From: JANLVJ01 sp031363945
GTDB taxonomy: Bacteria; Bacteroidota; Bacteroidia; Sphingobacteriales; Sphingobacteriaceae
DNA: 64,000 bases
Direction: 5' to 3'
Assembly: GCA_031363945.1 (NCBI GenBank)
Contig: JANLVJ010000033.1
Coordinates: 1 to 64,000 of the forward strand
Part shown: in pieces, positions 17,642 to 27,180 of the stretch
Numbering within the stretch: the stretch's first letter is position 1
Layout: each line of letters opens with the position of its first letter
Notes under the pieces: generated by a model
What the model was told of the DNA's origin: nothing
Database searches by the model: none
What the model saw: only the letters and a program-made list of their open reading frames with translations
Made by a program: the position numbers and the translations under genes

Positions 17642-18496
17642 ATGCCAATGATTGCCATTGACCTTGGAAATACCCGCCTGAAAGTGGGATTTTTTATTGG
17701 AAACCGATTAGTTTCAGTCACAAAATTTAGTCATGCTGCACTTGAAGAAGGTGATGAGCGGCATCGATTGGCTCTCTTTATCAAACAAAATAGTATTTCG
17801 TCACATCCGAATACTTCTGGTAACCAGGATTTAAATTATTCACCTTTAACCAATGTCAGGGATACTCAGTCTTTCGCATCTGTACCTATTAAAGTAATAA
17901 TTTCATCAGTCATAAAGCTGAAGGCAGAATTTATGACTTGGCTTAAAGGACAGTCGAGTGTATATCTGCTCGATCATTATATGGCGTTGCCTTTTGTAAA
18001 TTTATACCAGAGCCCTCTGAGTCTGGGTTCAGATCGGATTGCCGCTGTAGCAGGTGCGCTGAGCCTATACCTAGGTAAAGATGTGCTGATTATTAATGCC
18101 GGCACGGCCATTACGTATGAATTTTTAAATCATAAAGGAGAATACCTTGGTGGGTCAATTTCACCGGGTTTAAATATGCGGTATATGGCTCTCCATACTT
18201 TTACCTCCAGGCTACCGTTAGTAGAACTGGACGAAAATTTACCCGAATTAATTGGTACTGATACTGTTTCAGCCATTCGGTCTGGGGTTCAACTCAACAC
18301 TTTATTTGAAATAAAGGAAGTAATTAATGCCTACCGGAATTTATATGGAGAAAATTTAAGTATTTGCATGTGCGGTGGCGATTCAAAAACATTTGTTACT
18401 CAGCTGAAAAATAGCATCTTTGCCGACCATTTGGAATTACAACCAGATCTCGTTTTAATTGGCCTGAATCAAATTTTAACTTTTAACAATGCATAG
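17642..18496 (+). CDS. coaX: Type III pantothenate kinase
   Basis: 284 residues. It phosphorylates pantothenate, the first step of coenzyme A synthesis, and has an ASKHA fold. Motifs are MIAIDLGNTRLKVGFF (N-terminal phosphate loop), SLGSDRIAAVAGAL with the catalytic Asp of GxDR, LIINAGTAITYEF and GGSISPGLNMR. In most relatives the residue before AGTA is Asp; here it is Asn. The GxDR catalytic Asp is intact, so the enzyme is probably active. A stretch of about 40 residues after 45 is longer and more variable than usual. ATG abuts the purQ stop; the end overlaps the next gene by 8 bases. Confidence 0.9.
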   Translation: MPMIAIDLGNTRLKVGFFIGNRLVSVTKFSHAALEEGDERHRLALFIKQNSISSHPNTSGNQDLNYSPLTNVRDTQSFASVPIKVIISSVIKLKAEFMTWLKGQSSVYLLDHYMALPFVNLYQSPLSLGSDRIAAVAGALSLYLGKDVLIINAGTAITYEFLNHKGEYLGGSISPGLNMRYMALHTFTSRLPLVELDENLPELIGTDTVSAIRSGVQLNTLFEIKEVINAYRNLYGENLSICMCGGDSKTFVTQLKNSIFADHLELQPDLVLIGLNQILTFNNA

Positions 18497-19802
18497 TTTG
18501 CGGATCAGAACCTGTCTAGTACTCATACTTTTAGTTTTTGCAAAGTTTGCTTTTTCACAGGCCAATATTAATTCGCCTTATTCACGATTTGGAATTGGTG
18601 ATGTTCAGCCGACATATTTCGGACAAACCAGAGCCCTGGGCGGAGCCGCCACAGGTTTACGGGAATATAATTCTATAAACTTTTTCAACCCTGCATCCTA
18701 TTCAGCCATCAAACTCACAACGCTTGAATCAGGTCTGCGTATGAATCTTACCCAGTTACAGAGCCAGAATGACAAGCAGTTTAATATTAATGCACAATAT
18801 GGTTATCTAGGGCTTGCATTTCCACTGACCAATAAATGGGGTTTGAGCGTGGGTTTATTGCCATATAGTAATATGGGATATTCTCAAAGTCTTACTCAGA
18901 AAGATAATATTCTTGGTCCTGAGAACGCGATTTATTCGGGTGAAGGTGGTTTGACCCAGGGTTATATCGGTACAGGTTATGAAATTATCAAGGGTCTTTC
19001 GATAGGGTTTAACGCAGGTTATGTATTTGGTAATCTGGCACAGATACAATCATTAGAATTTGTCAATTCAAGGGGAACAGCCAGCGACACAATCTATAAT
19101 AGCCGGATCAGCGGAAAAACTTCATTAGGAGGTTTTCTATTTGGATATGGAATACAGTATCAGTTTAATATCGGTAAAGATTCACGTTTTACACTGGCCT
19201 ATAGCGGAAACTATAAAACAAACATTATTACCCGCAACAGAAGCTACACTCAGCGTTATTCAAGCAGTTCAAAAGATAATGAGATAATCATTGATACAGT
19301 AAGTACAATAAACAACGGTAAATCTAATACTGTCTTGCCAACTACTCATAACTTTGGAATTGCCTACCATTTCAGAGACAGGTTATTGGTAACAACTGAT
19401 TATAAACTTGGAAAATGGTCTGAATTTCAATATCAGGGGATAGGCCAGCATTTTACAAATAGCTACCAGGTAGCTTTAGGTGTTCAGTATACCCCTGATC
19501 TTACCTCTGTTTCAAGTTATCTGGCGCTGGTTGATTATAGAATTGGTGGCAATTTCGGCCAGACGTATCTGAATTTAAATGGAACACTGATTAATCAGTA
19601 TGCCGTTACATTGGGTTTTGGTTTGCCCATAAGGGCCGGTGGGGGATATAATCCCAGCCAGATCAGTTCAAAACTGAATTTAGGTTTTGAATACGGACAG
19701 CGTGGCACGATTGCCAGCAACCTGGTCAAAGAAAATTACCTGAATATACATGTTGGTTATGTACTGAACCAGTTATGGTTTTACCGTAAGAGATACCAAT
19801 AG
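18489..19802 (+). CDS. Outer-membrane beta-barrel protein, FadL-like
   Basis: 437 residues with a signal peptide (hydrophobic 8-22, cleavage near AFSQA). The mature N-terminus, NSPYSRFGIGDVQPTYFGQ with ALGGAATGL and NFFNPASYSAI, is the conserved start of a FadL-like Bacteroidota outer-membrane family. Alternating hydrophobic strands run to the C-terminus, ending HVGYVLNQLWFYRKRYQ. It may transport hydrophobic molecules, but no substrate is known. In many Bacteroidota this gene sits between coaX and lptC, as here. Confidence 0.72.
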   Translation: MHSLRIRTCLVLILLVFAKFAFSQANINSPYSRFGIGDVQPTYFGQTRALGGAATGLREYNSINFFNPASYSAIKLTTLESGLRMNLTQLQSQNDKQFNINAQYGYLGLAFPLTNKWGLSVGLLPYSNMGYSQSLTQKDNILGPENAIYSGEGGLTQGYIGTGYEIIKGLSIGFNAGYVFGNLAQIQSLEFVNSRGTASDTIYNSRISGKTSLGGFLFGYGIQYQFNIGKDSRFTLAYSGNYKTNIITRNRSYTQRYSSSSKDNEIIIDTVSTINNGKSNTVLPTTHNFGIAYHFRDRLLVTTDYKLGKWSEFQYQGIGQHFTNSYQVALGVQYTPDLTSVSSYLALVDYRIGGNFGQTYLNLNGTLINQYAVTLGFGLPIRAGGGYNPSQISSKLNLGFEYGQRGTIASNLVKENYLNIHVGYVLNQLWFYRKRYQ

Positions 19803-19828
19803 TCAACAACCGAACCGAGTCTTCCTGG

Positions 19829-20410
19829 ATGAATACAACTTTTATGTGTAGGCTTTATGCCCTGACATGTTTATTACTACTTACTATTTTTATCGAGGCA
19901 TGCGGTAATGATGACCTCAGTAAAATCAATGCAATTTCTGCTAAGGTTGCGGCAAAACCTGTACAGGTTAGCCGAAATGTATCAATTACTTTTAGCGATA
20001 GTGCAAGGGTTAAGGCTGTGCTTACTAGTCCGGTTATCATGCAATATGAAACTGATAAGCCCTATCAGGAACTACCAAAAGGCTTGCATATAGACTTTTA
20101 CAGTGCTATTACCGGCAAGGTTGAAAGCCATCTTGATGCCAACTACGGTATTCGTTATGAAAACGAACACCGGGTCATGGTAGAAAATGATGTTAGGGTA
20201 GTCAATAAAATTGGGGAGAAGCTTAATACCGAGCAGCTTTTCTGGGATGAGAATAAAAAGAAAATTTACACTGAAAAATACGTTAAATATCAAAAAAGTG
20301 ACGGGGTATATGAAGGGGATGGTATGGATGCTGACGAGAATTTCAGTATCGTACACTGGCATAAGTTTAGGGGGCAGATACAAATGAAAAATGATTCGCT
20401 CCCGAAATGA
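19829..20410 (+). CDS. lptC: LPS export periplasmic protein LptC
   Basis: 193 residues. LptC is the inner-membrane-anchored periplasmic part of the LptB2FGC machine that moves LPS to the LptA bridge. There is an N-terminal hydrophobic segment (8-24) followed by a Cys near residue 25 (IEACGND), which suggests a lipoprotein, as often seen in Bacteroidota LptC. The body has the beta-jellyroll pattern (GLHIDFYSAITGKVESHL, ANYGIRYENEHRVMVENDV, LNTEQLFWDENKKKIYT). The other lpt genes are not in the window. Confidence 0.85.
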   Translation: MNTTFMCRLYALTCLLLLTIFIEACGNDDLSKINAISAKVAAKPVQVSRNVSITFSDSARVKAVLTSPVIMQYETDKPYQELPKGLHIDFYSAITGKVESHLDANYGIRYENEHRVMVENDVRVVNKIGEKLNTEQLFWDENKKKIYTEKYVKYQKSDGVYEGDGMDADENFSIVHWHKFRGQIQMKNDSLPK

Positions 20411-20419
20411 AGATAATGC

Positions 20420-20450
20420 CTTGTCGCTGTATAAAAGATTTGTAATTTCG
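20420..20450 (+). promoter_or_regulatory. Candidate Bacteroidota-type promoter for the ppiD-like gene
   Basis: cTTG at 20420-20423 and TAATTTcG at 20443-20450 with 19 bases between them match the Bacteroidota consensus TTTG-N19-21-TAnnTTTG with two mismatches. The -7 box ends 24 bases before the ATG at 20475. Confidence 0.4.
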
Positions 20451-20474
20451 TCAGCTTTGAAACAAAATTAGATT

Positions 20475-22577
20475 ATGGGTGTGATGACTTTTTTGCGGGA
20501 ACGCGCAGGATTATTAATGATAGGTTTGATCGGGCTTTCTATTGTAGCGTTTCTTGTCAGTGATGCTTCCCGAATGGGAGGGTCATTATTCAGGGATAAT
20601 GGTACAACCATCGGTATTGTTGGTGGCGAAAAAATTTCTGAGGCAGAATTTAATACCAAGCTTCAGTTACAGGTAGAGCAGGCTAAACAACAGTATGGAC
20701 AGTCAAGCCTGCCACCTCAGATGATGGGCTATGTCAATGAGCAGACCTGGAATCAGGTCGTTACTCAGATGATTCTAACCACCCAGATCAATAAGGCCGG
20801 GCTTCAAACCAGTTCAGCTGAACTATCAGATCTGATACTTGGAAGAAATCCGGATGCCCGGGTTAAACAGGCATTCACCGATCCAAAGACAGGAACATTT
20901 GATCCGTCAAGTGTTCGTAATTTTCTTCGCAACCTTGATCGCAATGCCGATACTAAAAAACGCTGGTTAGATCTTGAAAAGGAGATCAGTGATACTCATG
21001 CCCTTCAAAAGTATGTTACCCTGATTCAGGGAGGTGTATATGTCACCAGCTTAGAAATAAATACAGCCTATTCTTTACCCGAGAAAGTTGGCATTAAATA
21101 TGCCCTCCTGGATTATTCAAGAATTGCAGACAATAAAGCTGCCTTGACAGATAATGACCTGAATACGTATTATAATGATAATATTTACAAGTACCAGAGT
21201 AAAGAGAATACGGTGAGTATTGATTTTGTAACGCTGGCTGCAAAACCCAGTGCTGAAGATTCATCAAATGCTAAGAAGGATATTGATAAGGCTATTGCTG
21301 ATTTTAAAACCACTAAAAGCGATTCTTTATTTGTAAGCCTGAATTCTGATAGCAAATTGCCTGTACGTTTTTTTAAGAAAGGTCAGCTATCAGCAAAACT
21401 TGATAGTAACCTGAAAAATGCATCTGTCGGAACAGTCTATGGTCCTTACTTTGAAAATGGCTCATTTAAAGCGGCCAAACTACTTGCTATTAAAGATATG
21501 CCTGATTCAGTCAGGTCAAGACATATCTTACTGGCCCCACAGGGAAATGAAAATATTCAGTCCCTGACCAAGCGTGCTGACAGTATAAAAAGTTTGCTGG
21601 CCAAGGGTGCAAGTTTTGCAGAACTTGCATCGAAATTTTCTGCTGATAAGGGTTCAGCCGTTAAAGGTGGTGAACTTGGATTCATAGCATTGGGCAGTCT
21701 TGTTAAACCTTTCGAAGATTTCATCTTTAACGGTAAAAAAGGTCAGACCTCTATTGTTACTACTCAATATGGGGTACATATTGTTGAAATTGAAGATCAG
21801 AAAAATATTTCCAAAGCAATGCAAGTGGCACAAATCGACCGTTCTTTCAGCCCGTCTTCCAAGACGGTACAGAATAGTTATTCAAAAGCTACCTCATTTC
21901 TAGGTTCTCTTGATGCGAAAGACCCACAGACACTAGCAGTTCAGGCCAGAAAAATTGGTACGATAGTTCATTCTGCAGAAGACATTAAGGGCAATGATCA
22001 GTCATTACAAGGCTTGGATAATGCCAGAAAGGTTGTACAATGGGCGTTTGGTAAAAAACCAGGTGACCTATCAGAAGTTTTTGATCTGGGAAATAATTTT
22101 GTAGTCGCCAGATTGGTTTCAACCCGTAAAAAAGGAGCTATCCCTTTTGAGCAGGTGAAAAGGTTAGTTTCAGCAGATGCGTTAAAAGCACGTAAGGGTG
22201 ATTTGCTAAGCACGCAGTTGAGCGATGCTCAAAAATCTGTACCAAATTTAGATGGTCTTGCTCAGAAATTAGGACTTACTGCGGTTACTACCGACAGCCT
22301 ATCTTTTGAAAATGGAGCTATTGGACAGAATATTGAGGAACCTAAACTAGTAGGTGCTGCATTTGGTAGTGCACTTAACAAAATCGGGAAGCCAGTCATA
22401 GGCGATCGCGGTGTTTATGCTTTTGAAGTAGTTGCAATTCATCGATTGAATATCACAGCTGGTAAAACAGGAAATGAACGTATTCGTTCTACATTTAAAT
22501 CACAGGCGGCTGGATCAGCAATTGAAGCACTCAAAAACGCTGCAAATATTCAAGACAACCGCTCAAAGTTTTTTTAA
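20475..22577 (+). CDS. PpiD-like periplasmic peptidyl-prolyl isomerase
   Basis: 700 residues. The N-terminus MGVMTFLRERAGLLMIGLIG is a membrane anchor (about 13-30). A SurA/PpiD N-terminal chaperone domain follows (about 40-180). A parvulin (PPIC) domain lies at about 345-445: SRHILLAP, then ASFAELASKFSADKGS, KGGELGFIALGSL and TQYGVHIVEIED. A second, degenerate parvulin-like segment follows to about 600. It assists folding of outer-membrane and periplasmic proteins as they leave the translocon. In related genomes it is found near lptC, as here. Confidence 0.9.
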   Translation: MGVMTFLRERAGLLMIGLIGLSIVAFLVSDASRMGGSLFRDNGTTIGIVGGEKISEAEFNTKLQLQVEQAKQQYGQSSLPPQMMGYVNEQTWNQVVTQMILTTQINKAGLQTSSAELSDLILGRNPDARVKQAFTDPKTGTFDPSSVRNFLRNLDRNADTKKRWLDLEKEISDTHALQKYVTLIQGGVYVTSLEINTAYSLPEKVGIKYALLDYSRIADNKAALTDNDLNTYYNDNIYKYQSKENTVSIDFVTLAAKPSAEDSSNAKKDIDKAIADFKTTKSDSLFVSLNSDSKLPVRFFKKGQLSAKLDSNLKNASVGTVYGPYFENGSFKAAKLLAIKDMPDSVRSRHILLAPQGNENIQSLTKRADSIKSLLAKGASFAELASKFSADKGSAVKGGELGFIALGSLVKPFEDFIFNGKKGQTSIVTTQYGVHIVEIEDQKNISKAMQVAQIDRSFSPSSKTVQNSYSKATSFLGSLDAKDPQTLAVQARKIGTIVHSAEDIKGNDQSLQGLDNARKVVQWAFGKKPGDLSEVFDLGNNFVVARLVSTRKKGAIPFEQVKRLVSADALKARKGDLLSTQLSDAQKSVPNLDGLAQKLGLTAVTTDSLSFENGAIGQNIEEPKLVGAAFGSALNKIGKPVIGDRGVYAFEVVAIHRLNITAGKTGNERIRSTFKSQAAGSAIEALKNAANIQDNRSKFF

Positions 22578-22587
22578 ATAAAACCGT

Positions 22588-23100
22588 ATGCAAACAAATG
22601 ATCTGCTCATAAACCGGGTTGCTGAAAGTGGCCTGGTTACCTTTGATCCGGCAATGTTGCTTGAACCTACAGGTATTTTATCATTTGATCTGAAAGACAA
22701 TCTGTTTCAGGAACTTATCCTGAAAGAAAAAGATTTCAGAGCTTTTTTAAAAGCCCATAACTGGAAACAATATACAGGTGCTATGGTTGCAGTTCATTGT
22801 TCAGCTGATGCGATAATACCAACCTGGGCCTATATGTTGGTAGGTTCGTACCTGCAGGCATTTGCAAAAATTATTGCTTATGGTAGCCCTGATGCTGTTC
22901 TGCAGTTAGCCTACCATGATAAACTACACGCCTTGAACCTGGATAAGTTTAGAGATAAACGAGTGGTCGTTAAAGGGTGTGGCAGTATTCCTGTACCCAA
23001 TTCAGTATATCTTGAGATTGCAGTTCTTTTCAAACCTATCGTTAAAAGTCTGATGTTTGGAGAACCGTGTTCAACAGTACCGATATTTAAAAACGCCTGA
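22588..23100 (+). CDS. DUF2480 family protein
   Basis: 170 residues of the Bacteroidota-specific DUF2480 family. Marker sequences are LEPTGILSFDLKDNLFQ, FRAFLKAHNWKQYTGAMVA and GCGSIPVPNSVYLE. The C-terminal part has several conserved Cys/His residues (HCSAD, VKGCGS, GEPCSTVP), so metal binding is conceivable. Function is unknown. It follows the ppiD-like gene by 10 bases and is closed by an intrinsic terminator. Confidence 0.78.
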   Translation: MQTNDLLINRVAESGLVTFDPAMLLEPTGILSFDLKDNLFQELILKEKDFRAFLKAHNWKQYTGAMVAVHCSADAIIPTWAYMLVGSYLQAFAKIIAYGSPDAVLQLAYHDKLHALNLDKFRDKRVVVKGCGSIPVPNSVYLEIAVLFKPIVKSLMFGEPCSTVPIFKNA

Positions 23101-23148
23101 TTCACCTTGTTTTTGAAGGTTGATTAAACGTTTGGTATGTTCCAAAAT

Positions 23149-23178
23149 GGGCTGCTCTTGTAAGGCGGCCCTTTTTTT
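23149..23178 (+). terminator. Rho-independent terminator
   Basis: gggctgct (23149-23156) pairs with ggcggccc (23164-23171), an 8-bp stem with two G-T pairs and a 7-base loop, followed by seven T. It ends the operon that includes the ppiD-like gene and DUF2480. Confidence 0.85.
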
Positions 23179-23205
23179 GCAACCTTTTAAAAATAGCAAA
23201 TCACC

Positions 23206-24039
23206 ATGGTATACGTGTTAAGCAGGAAGTATAAATTGATTTATTCTATCATCCAGCAATTCAAACTTCATGTTCTATTTACCAGTATCCTTTTAATTCT
23301 TAATTGTTCACTCCTTCTGGCACAGAAAAGCCCGCGCTTTTTAAAGCCTTTTTTTAAGCAGGGTGAAGTTTTACAGTATGCTATCAAATACGGTATTTTT
23401 AAATGTGGTGAGGCTAATCTAAGTGTCCTCAGTACTGATATGGATTACAATGGTAAAAAAGCCATACATTTCACAGCAACTGGTCAGACTTCAGGCACTT
23501 TTGATATCTTTTATAAAGTTCGGAATAGATATGACTCATTTATAGACCCCAAGACTTTTCTCCCCTATACGTACAAAGAGAATATTCGTGAAAATAGTTA
23601 TAAAAGAAGCGGAGCAGCTGAATTCGACTTTGAGAAAAAAGAGGTTAAGTCACCTAAGGGTTTAATTCCGATAAAACCCGATACCCGCGATATTGTATCA
23701 GCTTTCTATTTTGCACGTTCTCTTGATCTCAGTAGTGTAAGTCAAGGGGATGTAATAGATATCGATTATTACCTTGAAGGGGAAGTTGCCAGACTTAAAA
23801 TTACCTATGAGGGTAAAGAAGAGATCTCAACTCCTATGGGAACCTTTTCCTGTTTTAAATTCAGCCCTTCAGTTAAGGCTGGCCGCATCTTTCGAAAAGA
23901 TAGCAAAATGTACCTTTGGATCACAGCTGATGCCAACAGAGTGCCGATAAGAGCTAAAGCTGAGATCCTGGTTGGTACGATCATAATGGATTTGAAAGGG
24001 TATTCTAACCTCAATACTGTACTCAAGGGCGAAGATTAA
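23206..24039 (+). CDS. DUF3108 domain-containing exported protein
   Basis: 277 residues. There is an N-terminal export signal (hydrophobic about 20-38, ending LLLAQKSP). The body fits the DUF3108 family: GEVLQYAIKYGIFKCGEANL, SGTFDIFYKVRNRYDSFIDP, DTRDIVSAFYFARS, and the C-terminal MYLWITADANRVPIRAKAEI. Periplasmic; molecular function unknown. It follows a terminator, so it begins a new transcript. Confidence 0.8.
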   Translation: MVYVLSRKYKLIYSIIQQFKLHVLFTSILLILNCSLLLAQKSPRFLKPFFKQGEVLQYAIKYGIFKCGEANLSVLSTDMDYNGKKAIHFTATGQTSGTFDIFYKVRNRYDSFIDPKTFLPYTYKENIRENSYKRSGAAEFDFEKKEVKSPKGLIPIKPDTRDIVSAFYFARSLDLSSVSQGDVIDIDYYLEGEVARLKITYEGKEEISTPMGTFSCFKFSPSVKAGRIFRKDSKMYLWITADANRVPIRAKAEILVGTIIMDLKGYSNLNTVLKGED

Positions 24040-24046
24040 GTTTACG

Positions 24047-24054
24047 TATATTTG
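24047..24054 (+). promoter_or_regulatory. Perfect -7 box before the nucleotide-sugar dehydrogenase gene
   Basis: TATATTTG is an exact match to TAnnTTTG and lies 23 bases before the ATG at 24078. No clear TTTG -33 element is seen at the expected distance, so this is a partial promoter call. Confidence 0.4.
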
Positions 24055-24077
24055 CGGCTTTTTACGTATTGAATGAG

Positions 24078-25331
24078 ATGAATAAACGAATAGGTATTCT
24101 TGGTTTGGGTTATGTTGGCTTACCGCTTGCGCTCGAGTTCAGTAAAAAATATCAGGTTACCGGTTTTGATATTGATCATGCCAGGGTTGATGCGTTAAAA
24201 AAAGGTTTTGATAAGACCGGTCAATATTCAGCCAAAGAACTGCAGCTAAACATCAGTTTGAATTTTAGTAATGATAGTATAGATATAGCAGATTGCAATT
24301 ATTATATAGTTACGGTACCTACACCTGTTGATAACTTCAAAAAACCTGATCTTTCGAGTCTTTTATCATGCTCTGCACTGATAGGAACTGTTTTAAAAAA
24401 GGGTGATACTGTCATATATGAGTCTACCGTTTACCCTGGCTGTACTGAAGAAGATTGTTTGCCTGTACTTGAGAAAAACAGTGGCCTTAAAGTAAATATT
24501 GATTTCTCTATTGGTTATTCACCTGAACGTATAAATCCAGGTGATAAGATTCATACACTTACTTCAATCAAAAAAGTGGTAAGCGGTAGTAATTTAAGGG
24601 CCTCAGCCTGTATTCAGGAACTGTATAATTCAATTATCACTGCTGGAACCCATCTGGCACCTTCTATTAAAGTTGCGGAAGCCTCGAAAGTTATTGAAAA
24701 TGCACAGCGGGATGTAAATATTTCTTTCATCAATGAACTGGCACTTATTTTTGACCGTATGAATATTGACACAGGTGATGTACTGGAAGCTGCTGCTACA
24801 AAGTGGAACTTCCTCAACTTCCAACCTGGGCTTGTGGGTGGGCATTGCATAGGCGTTGATCCATACTATCTGACACATAAGGCTGAAAGTCTGGGGTACC
24901 TGCCACAAGTTATCTTATCAGGCCGACGTATAAATGAAAATATGGGAACCTTTATCGCCTCAAAAGTTGTCAAAATGATGATCCGTAAAGGGCAGCTGAT
25001 TGAAGGTGCAAAAGCATTGGTACTTGGTATCACCTTTAAAGAGAATTGTAGTGATATTCGTAATTCAAGAGTCATCGATATTTATAAAGAACTCAGTGAT
25101 TTTGGGATAACTGTTGATGTATATGATCCGAATGTTAACGCTGAAGAAGTTCAGAAAGAATATGGTATTCGCATGCTATCTTCAATTAAATCAAGATATG
25201 AGGCCATAATTCTTGCTGTCGGTCATGAAGAATTTCTTGAAATGGATCTTGCTCTTTGTAAAAGTGAGCTTGCAGTTGTTTTTGATATTAAGTCATTTTT
25301 TCCGAGGCATCTGGTTGATGCCCGGCTATAA
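24078..25331 (+). CDS. Nucleotide-sugar dehydrogenase, TviB/WbpO type
   Basis: About 417 residues, complete. It has the Rossmann NAD site GILGLGYVGLPLALEF, the central domain with YSPERINPGD and EASKVIENAQRDVNISF, the catalytic Cys in GLVGGHCIGVDPYYL, and the C-terminal domain GITFKENCSDIRNSR. The short loop FDKTGQYSAKEL and the FKENCSDIRNS form are typical of TviB/WbpO, which oxidise UDP-GlcNAc or UDP-GalNAc to the uronic acid. It stands apart from the sugar clusters but could feed them. ATG at 24078 places the first strand at the N-terminus; TTG at 24069 is in frame. Confidence 0.88.
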   Translation: MNKRIGILGLGYVGLPLALEFSKKYQVTGFDIDHARVDALKKGFDKTGQYSAKELQLNISLNFSNDSIDIADCNYYIVTVPTPVDNFKKPDLSSLLSCSALIGTVLKKGDTVIYESTVYPGCTEEDCLPVLEKNSGLKVNIDFSIGYSPERINPGDKIHTLTSIKKVVSGSNLRASACIQELYNSIITAGTHLAPSIKVAEASKVIENAQRDVNISFINELALIFDRMNIDTGDVLEAAATKWNFLNFQPGLVGGHCIGVDPYYLTHKAESLGYLPQVILSGRRINENMGTFIASKVVKMMIRKGQLIEGAKALVLGITFKENCSDIRNSRVIDIYKELSDFGITVDVYDPNVNAEEVQKEYGIRMLSSIKSRYEAIILAVGHEEFLEMDLALCKSELAVVFDIKSFFPRHLVDARL

Positions 25332-25340
25332 CGCATAACC

Positions 25341-25901
25341 ATGATAACAGTTCAAAATACATTACTCTCAGATGATATAGCTGAAAAAAACTTTGTCTGC
25401 AACCTGGAAGCCTGTAAAGGTGCTTGTTGTGTCAAAGGTGAAGCAGGAGCTCCACTTGAAAATCGGGAGCGTGAAATACTCGATGAAATTTATCCTCAGA
25501 TTAAATCATATTTGTCTGAAAAGGGTATTGCTGCAATTGAAGCTAATGGCACGTGGGTATTAGATGAAGAAGGAGATTATACTACTACCTGCGTCGAAGG
25601 TGATAAAGAATGTGCATTTACAATTTTTGATGGGCGAGTCGCTAAATGCGGTATTGAACATGCCTGGAAAGATGGGGTTATTGATTTTCAAAAGCCTATC
25701 TCCTGCCATCTTTATCCGATCAGAATAACGCAGTATCCAGAGTTCGATATCCTGAACTATGATCGCTGGGATATTTGTTCAGCAGCCTGTACACTTGGAG
25801 ACGAATTTAAAGTGCCCCTTTACAAGTTTTTAAAGACTGCCCTGGTACGAAAGTATGGGGAAGAATGGTACGGAGAATTAGAAGAGCAAATCGGAATTTG
25901 A
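25341..25901 (+). CDS. DUF3109 family protein (Cys-rich)
   Basis: 186 residues. Conserved cysteine groups are CNLEACKGACC (20-30), CVEGDKECAF, AKCGIEHAW, SCHLYPIRI and CSAACTLG, as in DUF3109, a relative of YkgJ-type zinc- or iron-binding proteins. This is a metal- or cluster-binding cytoplasmic protein of unknown role. It starts 9 bases after the dehydrogenase stop. Confidence 0.82.
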   Translation: MITVQNTLLSDDIAEKNFVCNLEACKGACCVKGEAGAPLENREREILDEIYPQIKSYLSEKGIAAIEANGTWVLDEEGDYTTTCVEGDKECAFTIFDGRVAKCGIEHAWKDGVIDFQKPISCHLYPIRITQYPEFDILNYDRWDICSAACTLGDEFKVPLYKFLKTALVRKYGEEWYGELEEQIGI

Positions 25902-25974
25902 GCCCTATTTTGCAACTATTATTATACAATAGCGTTTAGTTAATTTATTTATTAGTGTCGTTTAACCAGTGAGA

Positions 25975-26940
25975 ATGAGTAAGGTTAGTAATCCGCTAAT
26001 TGAGTCAAAGCTTAGTATACTCTTTGATTATGTTTCGGTTCAAATCAGGCAGCGAAGGTTCTGGCAATCTTTCAGGCTAAATTTAAAGCGTTTGATTTTT
26101 TATATTCTTCATTTCGAGGAAATGCGGAGGTTAGATCAGTTAGTGAGAAATTTTCCACTTTCGGAATCGCATCGTTTCAAAATAAAACTTGGGGCCCTCT
26201 CAAGTTATCTTTCCCGATCATTTTCGTTTGAACAGGCATTACCTATACTCCTTGAGAACTATACTTTTATAAAAAAAAATCTTTCAGGTTTAATCATTAA
26301 CCAGATATTTACCATAGGGCTTGAATGCTGGAGGTTTGACATTTATAGTATTCGTTTGATTAAAACTCAGGAATATGATTATGAAGGTTCATTTGCACTT
26401 ATTTTTAATGTTGGTGAAAAAAAAATCTACACACTTTCATTTTCATTTGTGAAGTCTCTCGTACAGGAAGATGAATGGGTTATTTACATTGCCAGAAAAC
26501 AAGGTCAACCAGGCATGTTGCCTGAATCCAGGAAAACTGCTAAAGAATTTAATGATAATAAGATTATTGCTTTGGTTCTGGCGGCAACTGAAGGTCTGGC
26601 TTTAGCGTTGGGTATAAAATCTATGATTGGAGTAGGCACGGGAAACCAACTATCAAATCAGAAAGAGGAAATGCTTGAAACATTTAGCCATTCTTACGAT
26701 GATTACTGGGACACACAGGAATCGGTCAAATTACCTAACGGTGATTATTTATTGCCAGTACCCATGCTTCTAAAACCGCTTGAAAAGATTCCTGCCCATC
26801 ATAAAAAAAGAACGATCATAAAACGTCAACGTAGACTTGAGATTTCTATTGCTGTTCATAAATTATTTCTTACCTGTTGTCAGATTGAAACAATTGGCGG
26901 TGATCAATATTCTACTGTCGAAATTACCCCTAACACTTAA
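25975..26940 (+). CDS. VirK/YbjX family protein (DUF535)
   Basis: About 321 residues of the DUF535 family. Recognisable parts are YESSFAL-like GSFALIFNVGEKKIYTLSFSF, IYIARKQGQPG, the pattern LVLAATEGLALALG, then SHSYDDYWDTQES and LPVPMLLKPLEKIPAHHKKR. Enterobacterial members (VirK, YbjX) are linked to envelope stress and peptide resistance; the biochemical activity is unknown. ATG at 25975 is used; a GTG lies two codons earlier. Confidence 0.78.
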   Translation: MSKVSNPLIESKLSILFDYVSVQIRQRRFWQSFRLNLKRLIFYILHFEEMRRLDQLVRNFPLSESHRFKIKLGALSSYLSRSFSFEQALPILLENYTFIKKNLSGLIINQIFTIGLECWRFDIYSIRLIKTQEYDYEGSFALIFNVGEKKIYTLSFSFVKSLVQEDEWVIYIARKQGQPGMLPESRKTAKEFNDNKIIALVLAATEGLALALGIKSMIGVGTGNQLSNQKEEMLETFSHSYDDYWDTQESVKLPNGDYLLPVPMLLKPLEKIPAHHKKRTIIKRQRRLEISIAVHKLFLTCCQIETIGGDQYSTVEITPNT

Positions 26941-27180
26941 ATAGTATATCCGGATAAAGAATCAGCCCGAATTTGAATTTTCTTATTCAACTACCAAAAC
27001 ACAGGCTTGTTCCTGATTTCTTGATAAAATTGCTGTAAAATTTAATTTAATACTGATAAAATCAGTCTTTCCTATCTTTAATATAACCTGAAAACAGGAT
27101 CAGTCAAGACAACAAAGGCTTGAAATATCACTATCCGTGAAGAACGTGATTGAAAGCTGCCGGCCAGTAGAATCAGCGGT

